A program made the position numbers and the translations under genes. This document shows, piece after piece, positions 14,837-23,740 of a stretch of DNA of 64,000 nt. The stretch comes from Streptomyces sp. V2I9 (GTDB taxonomy: Bacteria; Actinomycetota; Actinomycetes; Streptomycetales; Streptomycetaceae): assembly GCF_030817475.1 (NCBI RefSeq), contig NZ_JAUSZJ010000002.1:5656626-5720625 (forward strand), given 5' to 3'. Below the pieces are notes generated by a model. That model was given only the letters and a program-made list of their open reading frames with translations, was not told the DNA's origin and did not search any database. Every line of letters begins with the position of its first letter. The first letter of the stretch is position 1.

Positions 14837-15760
14837 ATGGATCTTCGCATCTTCACCGAGCCCCACCAGGGGGCCGACTACGACACCTTGCTCACCGTGG
14901 CCAAGGCCACCGAGGACCTGGGCTTCGACGCCTTCTACCGCTCCGACCACTACCTCCGGATGGGTTCCGGCGACGGCCTGCCCGGCCCGACCGACGCCTG
15001 GATCACCCTGGCGGGGCTGGCGCGCGAGACCCGGCGCATCCGGCTGGGCACGCTGATGACCGCGGGCACCTTCCGGCTTCCGGGTGTTCTGGCCATCCAG
15101 GTGGCCCAGGTCGACCAGATGTCCGGCGGCCGGATCGAACTGGGCCTGGGGGCGGGCTGGTTCGAGGAGGAGCACCGGGCCTACGGCATTCCGTTCCCGA
15201 AGGAGAAGTTCGGCCGGCTGGAGGAGCAGCTCGCGATCGTCACCGGTCTGTGGGCGACGGAGGTCGGCAAGACCTTCAGCTACGACGGCACCTACTACCA
15301 GCTCACCGACTCGCCCGCGCTGCCCAAGCCCGCCCAGGCCAAGGTGCCCGTCCTGATCGGCGGTCACGGTGCGACCCGCACCCCGAGGCTCGCCGCGCAG
15401 TACGCGGACGAGTTCAACATCCCGTTCGCCTCGCTGGAGGACAGCGAGACCCAGTTCGGCCGGGTCCGGGCCGCCGCGCAGGCGCACGGACGCTCGCCGG
15501 ACGACCTCGTGTACTCCAACGCGCTGATCGTCTGCACGGGCAAGGACGACGCCGAGGTCGCCCGGCGCGCTGCGGCCATCGGCCGGGACGTGGAGGAGCT
15601 CAAGGCGAACGGACTGGCGGGATCGCCCGCCGAAGTGGTCGACAAGATCGGCCGCTACGGGGCGATCGGCTCGTCGAGGATCTATCTCCAGATCCTCGAC
15701 CTGGACGACCTGGACCACCTGGAACTGATCTCCTCGCAGATCCAGTCCCAGCTGACCTGA
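14837..15760 (+). CDS. LLM-class F420-dependent oxidoreductase
   Basis: A 307-residue luciferase-like monooxygenase-fold protein. The characteristic pieces are MDLRIFTEPHQGADY, FDAFYRSDHYLRMG, ETRRIRLGTLMTAGTFRLPGVLA, GGRIELGLGAGWFEEEHRAYGIPFP and PVLIGGHGATRTPRLAA. The last two motifs contact the deazaflavin in F420-dependent members. The ATG at 14837 matches the family start. A GTG at 14813 in the same frame, with GAGGAGG 5 nt upstream, is an alternative that would add eight residues. The substrate is unknown. Confidence 0.88.
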   Translation: MDLRIFTEPHQGADYDTLLTVAKATEDLGFDAFYRSDHYLRMGSGDGLPGPTDAWITLAGLARETRRIRLGTLMTAGTFRLPGVLAIQVAQVDQMSGGRIELGLGAGWFEEEHRAYGIPFPKEKFGRLEEQLAIVTGLWATEVGKTFSYDGTYYQLTDSPALPKPAQAKVPVLIGGHGATRTPRLAAQYADEFNIPFASLEDSETQFGRVRAAAQAHGRSPDDLVYSNALIVCTGKDDAEVARRAAAIGRDVEELKANGLAGSPAEVVDKIGRYGAIGSSRIYLQILDLDDLDHLELISSQIQSQLT

Positions 15761-15775
15761 CCTGACCTGACCTGA
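15753..15775. repeat. Pentanucleotide microsatellite (TGACC)4-TGA over a stop codon
   Basis: Four and a half tandem TGACC units run from inside the last codons of the oxidoreductase gene, supply its TGA stop (15758-15760), and continue to 13 bp before the next gene. Confidence 0.85.
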
Positions 15776-15788
15776 AGTGGAGATGGCT

Positions 15789-16706
15789 GTGAGCACCCGT
15801 GGCACGCTCGCCGACGCGCTGGACGCCGGGCCCGTCCTGCTGGACGGCGGGCTCTCCAACCAACTGGAGGCGCAGGGCTGCGACCTGTCCGACGCGCTCT
15901 GGTCGGCCCGGCTGCTGGCCGACGCACCGGAACAGATCGAGGCCGCACATCTGGCCTACCTGCGGGCGGGTGCGCGGGTGCTCATCACGGCCAGCTATCA
16001 GGCCACCTTCGAAGGGTTCGGGCGGTACGGGATCGACCGGGCCGGGACCGAGGCTCTGCTCGCCCGCAGCGTGCGGCTGGCCCGGCGCGCCGCCGACTCG
16101 GCGCGCCGGGCCGATCCCGGACGGCAGGGCTGGGTCGCCGCGTCGGTCGGACCGTACGGGGCGATGCTCGCGGACGGCAGCGAGTACCGGGGCCGTTACG
16201 GGCTGAGCGTCCGGGAGCTGGAGCGCTTCCACCGCCCACGGGTGGAGGCCCTGGCCGCTGCCGGGCCCGACGCCCTGGCGCTGGAGACGGTGCCGGACCT
16301 GGACGAGGCCGAGGCCCTGGTCCGGGTGGCCGAGGAGACCGGGCTGCCGTACTGGCTCTCGTACAGCGTGGCGGGCGGCCGGACACGGGCCGGTCAGCCG
16401 CTGGAGGAAGCGTTCGCGGTGGCGGCGGGGCGGGACTCCGTCCTCGCGGTCGGGGTCAATTGCTGCGACCCGGACGAGGTGCAGGAGGCCGTGGAGCAGG
16501 CGGCCGCGGTCACGGGCAGGCCCGCCGTGGTCTACCCGAACAGCGGGGAGGACTGGGACGCGGTGGCGCGGGGGTGGACCGGGCGCGGAACGTTCGACGC
16601 GGGGCGGGTGCGGGGCTGGCTCCGGGCCGGTGCCCGGCTCGTCGGGGGCTGCTGCCGGGTGGGACCGGACCGGACAGCCGAACTGGCCGGCCAGCTGGAG
16701 GCGTAG
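15789..16706 (+). CDS. mmuM: Homocysteine S-methyltransferase
   Basis: A 305-residue protein of the BHMT/MmuM family, which transfers a methyl group from S-methylmethionine (or S-adenosylmethionine) to homocysteine, making methionine. Zinc ligands are visible as GVNCCDP (Cys near residue 220) and GGCCRVGP near the C-terminus. The opening LLDGGLSNQLEAQGCDL is the family's N-terminal signature. GTG at 15789 is preferred because GGAG lies 6 nt upstream; an ATG at 15783 is directly adjacent to that site and less likely. It is a single-domain enzyme without cobalamin domain. Confidence 0.92.
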   Translation: MSTRGTLADALDAGPVLLDGGLSNQLEAQGCDLSDALWSARLLADAPEQIEAAHLAYLRAGARVLITASYQATFEGFGRYGIDRAGTEALLARSVRLARRAADSARRADPGRQGWVAASVGPYGAMLADGSEYRGRYGLSVRELERFHRPRVEALAAAGPDALALETVPDLDEAEALVRVAEETGLPYWLSYSVAGGRTRAGQPLEEAFAVAAGRDSVLAVGVNCCDPDEVQEAVEQAAAVTGRPAVVYPNSGEDWDAVARGWTGRGTFDAGRVRGWLRAGARLVGGCCRVGPDRTAELAGQLEA

Positions 16707-16786
16707 ACGGGCTGGGTGCGCAGGGCGAGAGCGTGCAGGGCAAGGAGGCGCGGCGAAAATACCTGGTGGGGGCAGGGGGCGGAGAC

Positions 16787-16792
16787 CATACT
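16787..16792 (+). promoter_or_regulatory. -10 element for hen1, leaderless arrangement
   Basis: CATACT ends 7 bp before the GTG at 16800, the same hexamer and spacing as seen at 9640 for an unrelated gene. No ribosome-binding site precedes the GTG. Confidence 0.45.
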
Positions 16793-16799
16793 CGGACAG

Positions 16800-18332
16800 G
16801 TGTTCCTGACAATCGGTACGACCGGCACCCCTGAACGTCCCGCCACGGACCTGGGCTTCCTGCTGCACAAGCATCCCGACAAGGCGCAGGCGTTCTCCAC
16901 CTCGCACGGCTCCGCGCACGTCTTCTACCCCGAGGCGTCCGCCGAGCGCTGCACGGCCGCTCTCCTGCTGGAGGTGGATCCGGTGGCGCTGGTGCGGCGG
17001 GGCAAGGGCAAGGGCCGGGGAGGAGCCCCCGACGCGGTGCTCGCGCAGTATGTCAACGACCGCCCCTACGCGGCCTCCTCGCTGCTGTCGGTCGCCCTCG
17101 CCACCGTGTTCAAGTCCGCGCTCGGCGGTGTCTGCCGGGCCATGCCCGAGCGGGCCGGGAGCCCGTTGCCGCTGCGGATCGAGGTGCCCGCCCTGCCCGC
17201 GCGGGGCGGTGTCGATCTGGTGCGCCGGCTGTTCACACCGCTCGGGTGGGAGCGGGTCGAGGCCACGGCCGTACCCCTGGACGAGCAGTTCCCCGCATGG
17301 GGCGACTCGCGCTACGTACACCTGGTGCTGGAGGGGGAGTTGCGGCTCGCCGACGCGTTGCGCCAGCTCTATGTCCTGCTCCCGGTGCTCGATGACGCGA
17401 AGCACTACTGGGTCGCGCCCGACGAGGTGGACAAGCTGCTGCGTGCGGGGGAGGGCTGGCTGGCCGACCACCCCGAGCGGCCGCTGATCACTCGGCGCTA
17501 TCTCTCCCACCGCTGGGGGCTCACCCGCCAGGCCGACCAGGCGCTGGAGCTGGTGCGGCTCGCCGAGTCGGACGAGCTGGACGTCGAAAGCGTCGACAAC
17601 GCCGTGGACGAGAGTACCGACACCGAGGAGAAGCCGGTCCCGCTCGCCGAACACCGGCGGACGGCGATCCTCGACGCGCTGCGCGCTGCCGGGGCGAGCC
17701 GGGTGCTCGACCTCGGCTGCGGCCAGGGCCAGTTGGTGCAGGCGCTCCTCAAGGACGTGCGCTTCACCGAGATCGTGGGCGTCGACGTCTCGATGCGTGC
17801 CCTGACCATCGCCTCGCGGCGGCTGAAGCTGGACCGGATGGGAGAGCGCCAGGCCGGCCGGGTCACCCTGCGGCAGGGGTCGCTGACCTACACGGACAAG
17901 GCGCTGACGGGGTACGACGCCGCCGTGCTCAGCGAGGTGATCGAGCACCTGGACCTGCCCCGGCTGCCCGCCCTGGAGTACGCGGTGTTCGGCGCGGCCC
18001 GGCCCGCGACGGTGATCGTGACCACGCCGAACGTCGAGTACAACGTCCGCTGGGAGACCCTGCCGGCCGGGCACGTCCGGCACGGTGACCACCGCTTCGA
18101 GTGGACGCGGGCCGAGTTCCGGGAGTGGGCCGAGCTGGTTGCCGGACGGCACGGCTACACCGTCCGGTACGGGCCGGTCGGGCCCGAGGACCCCGAGGTG
18201 GGGCCGCCGACCCAGCTGGCGGCGTTCACGCGGATCACGGGAGCCGCCGGGAGGACCGAACGCGACACCGGGAAGCACGCCACCGGGATGAAGCGCGACA
18301 CCGAGAAGAAGAAGGAGGCGGAAGCCGCATGA
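16800..18332 (+). CDS. hen1: Hen1, 3'-terminal RNA ribose 2'-O-methyltransferase
   Basis: A 510-residue bacterial Hen1. The N-terminal half (VFLTIGTTGTPERPATDLGFLLHKHPD) is the bacterial-specific region needed for Pnkp activation. The C-terminal half is the methyltransferase: SAM motif VLDLGCGQGQLV (about residue 301), metal-binding EVIEHLD and TPNVEYNVRW with RHGDHRFEW supplying the ligand histidine. It methylates the 2'-OH at the 3' end of damaged RNA before ligation so the repaired RNA resists a second cleavage by ribotoxins. GTG 16800 is chosen because the family starts with [MV]FLTI. It overlaps pnkp by 4 bp. Confidence 0.95.
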   Translation: MFLTIGTTGTPERPATDLGFLLHKHPDKAQAFSTSHGSAHVFYPEASAERCTAALLLEVDPVALVRRGKGKGRGGAPDAVLAQYVNDRPYAASSLLSVALATVFKSALGGVCRAMPERAGSPLPLRIEVPALPARGGVDLVRRLFTPLGWERVEATAVPLDEQFPAWGDSRYVHLVLEGELRLADALRQLYVLLPVLDDAKHYWVAPDEVDKLLRAGEGWLADHPERPLITRRYLSHRWGLTRQADQALELVRLAESDELDVESVDNAVDESTDTEEKPVPLAEHRRTAILDALRAAGASRVLDLGCGQGQLVQALLKDVRFTEIVGVDVSMRALTIASRRLKLDRMGERQAGRVTLRQGSLTYTDKALTGYDAAVLSEVIEHLDLPRLPALEYAVFGAARPATVIVTTPNVEYNVRWETLPAGHVRHGDHRFEWTRAEFREWAELVAGRHGYTVRYGPVGPEDPEVGPPTQLAAFTRITGAAGRTERDTGKHATGMKRDTEKKKEAEAA

Positions 18333-20935
18333 AGAACGACCACAGCGAGACCGGCGCGGAAGCGGCAGCGACCACCGCCGCCGGCACGGCCACCACGGGC
18401 GCCGCGCGGGTGCTGCCGGTGACCGACCTTTCTCTCGTCGTCCTCATCGGGGCCAGCGGATCGGGCAAGTCCACCTTCGCCCGCCGTCACTTCAAGGCGA
18501 CCGAGATCGTCTCCTCGGACTTCTGCCGGGGGCTGGTCGCCGACGACGAGAACGACCAGAGTGCCAGCCGCGACGCCTTCGACGTGCTGCACTACATCGC
18601 GGGCAAGCGCCTGGAGGCCGGACGGCTCACCGTCATCGACGCCACCAGCGTCCAGTCCGAGAGCCGCAAGCAGCTCGTCCAGCTCGCCCGGACGTACGAC
18701 GTCCTGCCCATCGCCATCGTCCTCGACCTGCCCGAGGAGGTCTGCGCCGCCCGCAACGCGGCCCGCCCCGACCGTGCCTCCATGCCGCGCCACGTCATCC
18801 AGCGCCACCGCCGCGAGCTGCGGCGCTCCCTGCGCGGTCTGGAGCGCGAGGGCTTCCGCAAGGTGCACGTCCTGCGCACCGAGGAGGAGGCCGAGCGCGC
18901 CGAAGTGGTCCTGGAGCGCCGCTACAACGACCTGCGCCACCTCACCGGCCCGTTCGACATCATCGGGGACATCCACGGCTGCAGCTCCGAGCTGGAGACC
19001 CTGCTCGCCAAGCTCGGCTACGTGGACGGTGCCCATCCCGAAGGCCGTACGGCGGTGTTCGTCGGCGACCTCGTCGACCGGGGGCCGGACAGCCCCGGAG
19101 TGCTGCGCCGCGTCATGTCCATGGTGGCGGCGGGGAACGCCCTGTGCGTCCCCGGCAACCACGAGAACAAGCTCGGCCGCTATCTCGCCGGCCGCAAGGT
19201 CCAGCTCACCCACGGTCTCGCGGAGACCGTCGAGCAGCTGGAGCGCGAGGACGCCGAGCACCCCGAGTTCCGGGGCGAGGTGCGGAAGTTCATCGACTCC
19301 CTGGTCAGCCACTACGTCCTGGACGAGGGCAGGCTGGTGGTCTGCCACGCCGGGCTGCCCGAGAAGTACCACGGCCGTACCTCCGGCCGGGTCCGCTCGC
19401 ACGCGTTGTACGGCGACACCACGGGGGAGACCGACGAGTTCGGCCTGCCCGTGCGCTACCCGTGGGCCGAGGAGTACCGGGGCCGTGCCACCGTCGTCTA
19501 CGGCCACACCCCGGTGCCCAGCACGTCCTGGATCAACAACACCATCTGCCTGGACACCGGGGCCGTCTTCGGCGGGAAGATGACCGCGCTGCGCTGGCCG
19601 GAGCGCGAACTCGTCGACGTACCGGCCGAGAAGGTCTGGTACGAGCCGGTCAAGCCGCTGGTCACCGAGGCACCCGGAGGGCGGGAGGGCCGCCCGCTGG
19701 ACCTCTCCGACGTGCAGGGCCGCCGGGTGGTGGAGACCCGGCAGCTGGGCCGCGTCGCCGTGCGCGAGGAGAACGCGGCCGCCGCGCTCGAAGTCATGAG
19801 CCGGTTCGCCGTGGACCCGCAGCTCCTCGCCTACCTCCCTCCCACCATGGCCCCGACCGCCACCTCGCGGGAGGAAGGCTTTCTGGAGCACCCGGCCGAG
19901 GCATTCGCGCAGTACGCGGCGGACGGCGTCGAGCGGGTCGTGTGCGAGGAAAAGCACATGGGCTCCCGTGCCGTCGCCCTGGTCTGCAAGGACGCGGCGG
20001 CCGCGACCGCCCGCTTCGGCACGGCCGGCCCCACCGGTGCGCTGTACACCCGCACCGGGCGTCCGTTCCTCGACGACACCGCCCTGACCGAGGCGGTCCT
20101 GGACCGGCTCCGCACCGCCGTCACCTCCGCCGGGCTCTGGGAGGAGTGGGACACCGACTGGGTTCTCCTGGACGCCGAGCTGATGCCGTGGTCGCTCAAG
20201 GCGGGCGGGCTGCTGCGCTCGCAGTACGCCGCCGTCGGCGCGGCGTCCGGTGCGGTCCTCCCGCCGGCCGTCGCCGCCCTGGAGCGGGCGGCCGCGCGGG
20301 GCGTCGCGGTGGCGGACCTGGCGGGACGCCAGCGGGACCGCACGAGGGACGCCGCCGCGTTCACCGAGGCGTACCGGCGGTACTGCTGGACCACCGAGGG
20401 ACTGGACGGCGTGCGGCTCGCCCCCTTCCAGATCCTCGCCGTCCAGGGCCGGTCCCTCGCCGCGGTCCCGCACGACGAGCAGCTCGCCTGGCTCGACCGG
20501 CTCGTCGAGCACGATCCGACCGGGCTGCTCCAGGTCACCCGCCGACTCGTCGTCGACACCGGTGACGAGGCGTCGGTCCGGGCAGGCGTCGACTGGTGGC
20601 TGGAGATGACCGGGCGTGGCGGCGAGGGCATGGTCGTCAAGCCGCTCGGCGCGCTCGTCCGCGATGCCGCGGGCCGCCTCGTCCAGCCCGGCGTCAAGGT
20701 GCGCGGCCGGGAGTACCTGCGCATCATCTACGGCCCCGAGTACACCCGCCCGGAGAATCTGGAGCGCCTGCGCTCCCGGTTCCTCGGCCACAAGCGTTCG
20801 CTCGCGCTGCGGGAGTACGCACTCGGCCTGGAAGCCCTGGACCGGCTGGCGGACGGCGAGCCGCTGTGGCGGATCCACGAGGCCGTGTTCGCCGTCCTGG
20901 CCCTGGAGTCCGAGCCGGTGGACCCCCGGCTCTGA
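18329..20935 (+). CDS. pnkp: Polynucleotide kinase-phosphatase-ligase Pnkp (RNA repair)
   Basis: An 868-residue three-domain enzyme. The 5'-kinase domain carries the P-loop GASGSGKST at residues 41-49. The binuclear metallophosphatase domain follows with GDIHGCSSEL, GDLVDRGPDS and GNHENK, and later GHTPVPS. The C-terminal adenylyltransferase/ligase domain has EEKHMGSRAV, whose lysine becomes adenylylated. With Hen1 it heals and seals RNA cut by ribonuclease toxins. A 30-residue Ala/Thr-rich N-terminal extension precedes the kinase. The ATGA overlap with hen1 fits the known Pnkp/Hen1 heterotetramer. A strong hairpin follows the stop. Confidence 0.96.
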   Translation: MKNDHSETGAEAAATTAAGTATTGAARVLPVTDLSLVVLIGASGSGKSTFARRHFKATEIVSSDFCRGLVADDENDQSASRDAFDVLHYIAGKRLEAGRLTVIDATSVQSESRKQLVQLARTYDVLPIAIVLDLPEEVCAARNAARPDRASMPRHVIQRHRRELRRSLRGLEREGFRKVHVLRTEEEAERAEVVLERRYNDLRHLTGPFDIIGDIHGCSSELETLLAKLGYVDGAHPEGRTAVFVGDLVDRGPDSPGVLRRVMSMVAAGNALCVPGNHENKLGRYLAGRKVQLTHGLAETVEQLEREDAEHPEFRGEVRKFIDSLVSHYVLDEGRLVVCHAGLPEKYHGRTSGRVRSHALYGDTTGETDEFGLPVRYPWAEEYRGRATVVYGHTPVPSTSWINNTICLDTGAVFGGKMTALRWPERELVDVPAEKVWYEPVKPLVTEAPGGREGRPLDLSDVQGRRVVETRQLGRVAVREENAAAALEVMSRFAVDPQLLAYLPPTMAPTATSREEGFLEHPAEAFAQYAADGVERVVCEEKHMGSRAVALVCKDAAAATARFGTAGPTGALYTRTGRPFLDDTALTEAVLDRLRTAVTSAGLWEEWDTDWVLLDAELMPWSLKAGGLLRSQYAAVGAASGAVLPPAVAALERAAARGVAVADLAGRQRDRTRDAAAFTEAYRRYCWTTEGLDGVRLAPFQILAVQGRSLAAVPHDEQLAWLDRLVEHDPTGLLQVTRRLVVDTGDEASVRAGVDWWLEMTGRGGEGMVVKPLGALVRDAAGRLVQPGVKVRGREYLRIIYGPEYTRPENLERLRSRFLGHKRSLALREYALGLEALDRLADGEPLWRIHEAVFAVLALESEPVDPRL

Positions 20936-20942
20936 CCGCTCG

Positions 20943-20984
20943 GGACCGAACGGCCGATGGCCCTCGGCTCCGGCCGTTCGGTCC
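20943..20984 (+). terminator. Terminator of the hen1-pnkp operon
   Basis: GGACCGAACGGCCG (20943-20956) and its perfect complement CGGCCGTTCGGTCC (20971-20984) form a 14-bp stem with a 14-nt loop, beginning 7 bp after the pnkp stop. Confidence 0.85.
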
Positions 20985-21129
20985 AGGTCCCGGCCCCGGC
21001 CCCGGCTCTCCGCCCCGGCCGGGACCGACCCGCTCCGGACGCGGGGGCGCGCCCGTCCGGGGCGCGCCCCCGCGGAACAGGTGGGCGATTCGCCGGGTGA
21101 ACAGTGCTTCGCGTGGTGAGGATGGAGAC

Positions 21130-22365
21130 ATGGGATTCCACGTCGACTCCGAGACCGGGCGGCTGCGCCGCGTCATTCTGCACCGGCCGGGGATGGAGCT
21201 GAAGCGCCTCACCCCCACGAACAAGGACGCGCTCCTGTTCGATGACGTCCTCTGGGTGCGTCGCGCCCAGGAGGAGCACGACGGGTTCGCCGAGGTCCTG
21301 CGCGACCGGGGCATCGCCGTACACCTCTTCGGCGACCTGCTGCGTGAGTCCCTCGAGATCCCGGTCGCGCGACGGCTGGTGCTCGACCGGGTCTTCGACG
21401 AGAAGGAGTACGGCCCGCTCGCCACCGAACACCTGCGGGCCGTCTTCGAGGAGCTGTCCGCCGCGGAGCTGGCCGAGGCGCTGGTCGGCGGCATGACCAA
21501 GCGGGAGTTCCTGGAACGGCACAGCGAGCCGACCTCCGTCCGCTTCCACGTGATGGAGCCGGACGACTTCCTCCTCGGCCCGCTGCCCAACCACCTGTTC
21601 ACGCGGGACACCTCGGCGTGGATCTACGACGGGGTCTCCATCAACGCGATGCGCTGGCCCGCCCGGCAGCGCGAGACCGTCCACTTCGAGGCGATCTACC
21701 GGCACCACCCCCTCTTCACCGGCCCGGAGGCGGGCGTCTTCCGCCACTGGTCGGAGGGGCAGGACGACTACCCCTCCACCATCGAGGGCGGGGACGTCCT
21801 CGTCATCGGCCAGGGGGCCGTCCTCATCGGGATGAGCGAGCGCACCACACCGCAGGCGGTGGAGATGCTGGCCCGCGGACTCTTCGACACCGGCTCGGCG
21901 CGTACGATCGTGGCGCTCGACATGCCCAAGGCGCGTGCGTTCATGCACCTGGACACGGTGATGACGATGGTGGACGCGGACACGTTCACCCAGTACGCGG
22001 GGCTCGGCATGCTCCGCTCGTACACCATCGAGCCCGGTAGCGGCCCCCGCGAGCTCAAGGTCACCGACCATCCGCCCGAGCACATGCACCGCGCCATCGC
22101 CGCCGCTCTCGGCCTCGACTCCATCCGGGTCCTCACCGCCACCCAGGACGTGCACGCGGCCGAGCGGGAGCAGTGGGACGACGGCTGCAACGTGCTCGCG
22201 GTCGAGCCCGGAGTCGTCGTCGCGTACGAGCGCAACGCCACGACCAACACGCATCTGCGCCGCCAGGGCATCGAGGTGATCGAGATCCGCGGCAGCGAGC
22301 TGGGCCGGGGCCGCGGCGGCCCGCGCTGTATGAGCTGCCCGGTGGAGCGCGACCCGGTGGCGTGA
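21130..22365 (+). CDS. arcA: Arginine deiminase
   Basis: A 411-residue ADI that converts arginine to citrulline and ammonia. The guanidine-modifying fold is recognisable from VDSETGRLRRVILHRPG at the start, the LPNHLFTRDTSAWI region with the catalytic Asp, HLDTVMTMVD with the catalytic His, and GGPRCMSCPV with the nucleophilic Cys near the C-terminus. The start at ATG 21130 has a GGAG-type site (GATGGAGAC) in front. The downstream ornithine carbamoyltransferase would take citrulline further. No carbamate kinase is encoded in the window, so an energy-yielding ADI pathway is not complete here. Confidence 0.94.
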   Translation: MGFHVDSETGRLRRVILHRPGMELKRLTPTNKDALLFDDVLWVRRAQEEHDGFAEVLRDRGIAVHLFGDLLRESLEIPVARRLVLDRVFDEKEYGPLATEHLRAVFEELSAAELAEALVGGMTKREFLERHSEPTSVRFHVMEPDDFLLGPLPNHLFTRDTSAWIYDGVSINAMRWPARQRETVHFEAIYRHHPLFTGPEAGVFRHWSEGQDDYPSTIEGGDVLVIGQGAVLIGMSERTTPQAVEMLARGLFDTGSARTIVALDMPKARAFMHLDTVMTMVDADTFTQYAGLGMLRSYTIEPGSGPRELKVTDHPPEHMHRAIAAALGLDSIRVLTATQDVHAAEREQWDDGCNVLAVEPGVVVAYERNATTNTHLRRQGIEVIEIRGSELGRGRGGPRCMSCPVERDPVA

Positions 22366-22381
22366 GAACCCGACGGCATGA

Positions 22382-22473
22382 GCCGTGCGGCGGCGACGGG
22401 GGACGCCGTGCGGCGGTGACGAGTGACGTCGTACGGCGGAGACGAGTGACGCCGTGCGGCCGTGGAGCGTGAG
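22382..22473. repeat. Four tandem copies of a 23-bp repeat after arcA
   Basis: Units of exactly 23 bp run at 22382-22404, 22405-22427, 22428-22450 and 22451-22473. Each has the form GYCGTRCGGC followed by a GTGACGAGTGAC-like half; units two and three share the second half exactly. They begin 16 bp after the arcA stop and fill much of the arcA-argF gap. Not coding in any frame shared by the units. Confidence 0.9.
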
Positions 22474-22532
22474 GCCTCGGCATGCTGCGGCTCCTGGCCT
22501 CGGGCGCGGTGACCGAGGTGCCCCCTGGGCCT

Positions 22533-22559
22533 GTATAGAGATGCGGATCGTCGTATAGA
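22533..22559 (+). promoter_or_regulatory. Direct heptamer repeats upstream of argF
   Basis: GTATAGA occurs at 22533-22539 and 22553-22559, exactly 20 bp apart (two helical turns), 58-84 bp before the argF start. It could be a regulator site or alternative -10 elements; no match to a known ARG box was recognised. Confidence 0.3.
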
Positions 22560-22616
22560 CTTCCAGTTCTGCCGTGCGCAGTGCGCCGATCCCCGACCGA
22601 CCCAGGAGCAGCCATC

Positions 22617-23621
22617 ATGGCCATAGACCTCACCGGCCGCCATTTCCTCAAGGAGCTGGACTTCACCTCCGAGGAGTTCCTCGGCCTGGTCTCCCTGGCC
22701 GCCGAGCTCAAGGCGGCCAAGAAGGCCGGGGCCGAGGTCCAGCGGTTGCGCGGGAAGAACATCGCGCTGATCTTCGAGAAGACCTCGACGCGCACGCGCT
22801 GCGCGTTCGAGGTGGCCGCCGCCGACCAGGGCGCGTCCACCACCTTCCTCGACCCCGCCGGCTCCCAGATGGGCCACAAGGAGTCCGTGAAGGACACCGC
22901 CCGCGTGCTCGGCCGGATGTTCGACGCGATCGAGTACCGGGGCGACAGCCAGCAGGCCGTCGAGGAGCTGGCCGCGTACGGCGGGGTGCCGGTCTACAAC
23001 GGGCTCACCGACGACTGGCACCCCACCCAGATGCTCGCCGACGTGCTCACGATGACCGAGCACGGGGAGGGGCCCCTCGCCGGAACGGCCTTCGCCTACC
23101 TCGGTGACGCCCGTTTCAACATGGGCAACTCCTACCTGATCACCGGCGCCCTGCTCGGCCTGGACGTCCGGATCGTCGCCCCCGAGGCGTACTGGCCGGG
23201 CGAAGCCGTCGTGGCGCGGGCCAAGGAGTTGGCCGGGACGAGCGGGGCGACCATCACCCTCACCGACGACGTCGCCGAGGGGGTGCGGGGCGCCGGCTTC
23301 GTCGCCACCGACGTCTGGGTCTCCATGGGGGAGCCCAAGGAGGTCTGGGCCGAGCGGATCGCCGCCCTCGCGCCGTACGCCGTGACGATGGACGTCCTGC
23401 GGGCCACCGGCAGGCCCGACGTGAAGTTCCTGCACTGCCTGCCCGCCTTCCACGACCTCGGCACCCGCGTCGGCCGTGACGTCCACGCCCGGTACGGACT
23501 GAGCGAGCTGGAGGTCACCGACGAGGTCTTCGAGTCGTCCCACTCGGTCGTCTTCGACCAGGCGGAGAACCGGATGCACACGATCAAGGCCGTCCTGGTG
23601 GCGACGCTGGCCGGGAAGTAG
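22617..23621 (+). CDS. argF: Ornithine carbamoyltransferase
   Basis: A 334-residue transcarbamylase. Carbamoyl-phosphate binding is marked by FEKTSTRTRCAFEVA (the STRTR motif) and the HPTQ motif in DWHPTQMLADVLTM. Ornithine binding and catalysis are marked by the HCLPAFHD loop (Cys-Leu-Pro). Anabolic ArgF and catabolic ArcB cannot be separated by motif. The gene follows arginine deiminase, which favours a catabolic ArcB role (citrulline to ornithine plus carbamoyl phosphate), but the 251-bp gap with its own candidate promoter argues against a tight operon. ATG 22617 is the family start. Confidence 0.93.
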   Translation: MAIDLTGRHFLKELDFTSEEFLGLVSLAAELKAAKKAGAEVQRLRGKNIALIFEKTSTRTRCAFEVAAADQGASTTFLDPAGSQMGHKESVKDTARVLGRMFDAIEYRGDSQQAVEELAAYGGVPVYNGLTDDWHPTQMLADVLTMTEHGEGPLAGTAFAYLGDARFNMGNSYLITGALLGLDVRIVAPEAYWPGEAVVARAKELAGTSGATITLTDDVAEGVRGAGFVATDVWVSMGEPKEVWAERIAALAPYAVTMDVLRATGRPDVKFLHCLPAFHDLGTRVGRDVHARYGLSELEVTDEVFESSHSVVFDQAENRMHTIKAVLVATLAGK

Positions 23622-23740
23622 CTCCCGCCGCCACCGGGCTGCGGCGCCGGCCCATGCCGACGCACCGACGCTCCGGACCCGTGGGGGACGGAAGCGTGAC
23701 CCACGGACCCGTGGGGGAAACGCGTGCCAGGGGTGCGTAT

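Noticed and set aside
15600..20878. Very long minus-strand frames (up to about 900 codons) opposite mmuM, hen1 and pnkp
   Set aside because: They are shadows of the real plus-strand genes, with low-complexity Arg/Gly/Val/His composition and no recognisable domain.
22382..22473. CRISPR array
   Set aside because: The 23-bp units are directly adjacent with no spacers, and no cas gene is nearby.
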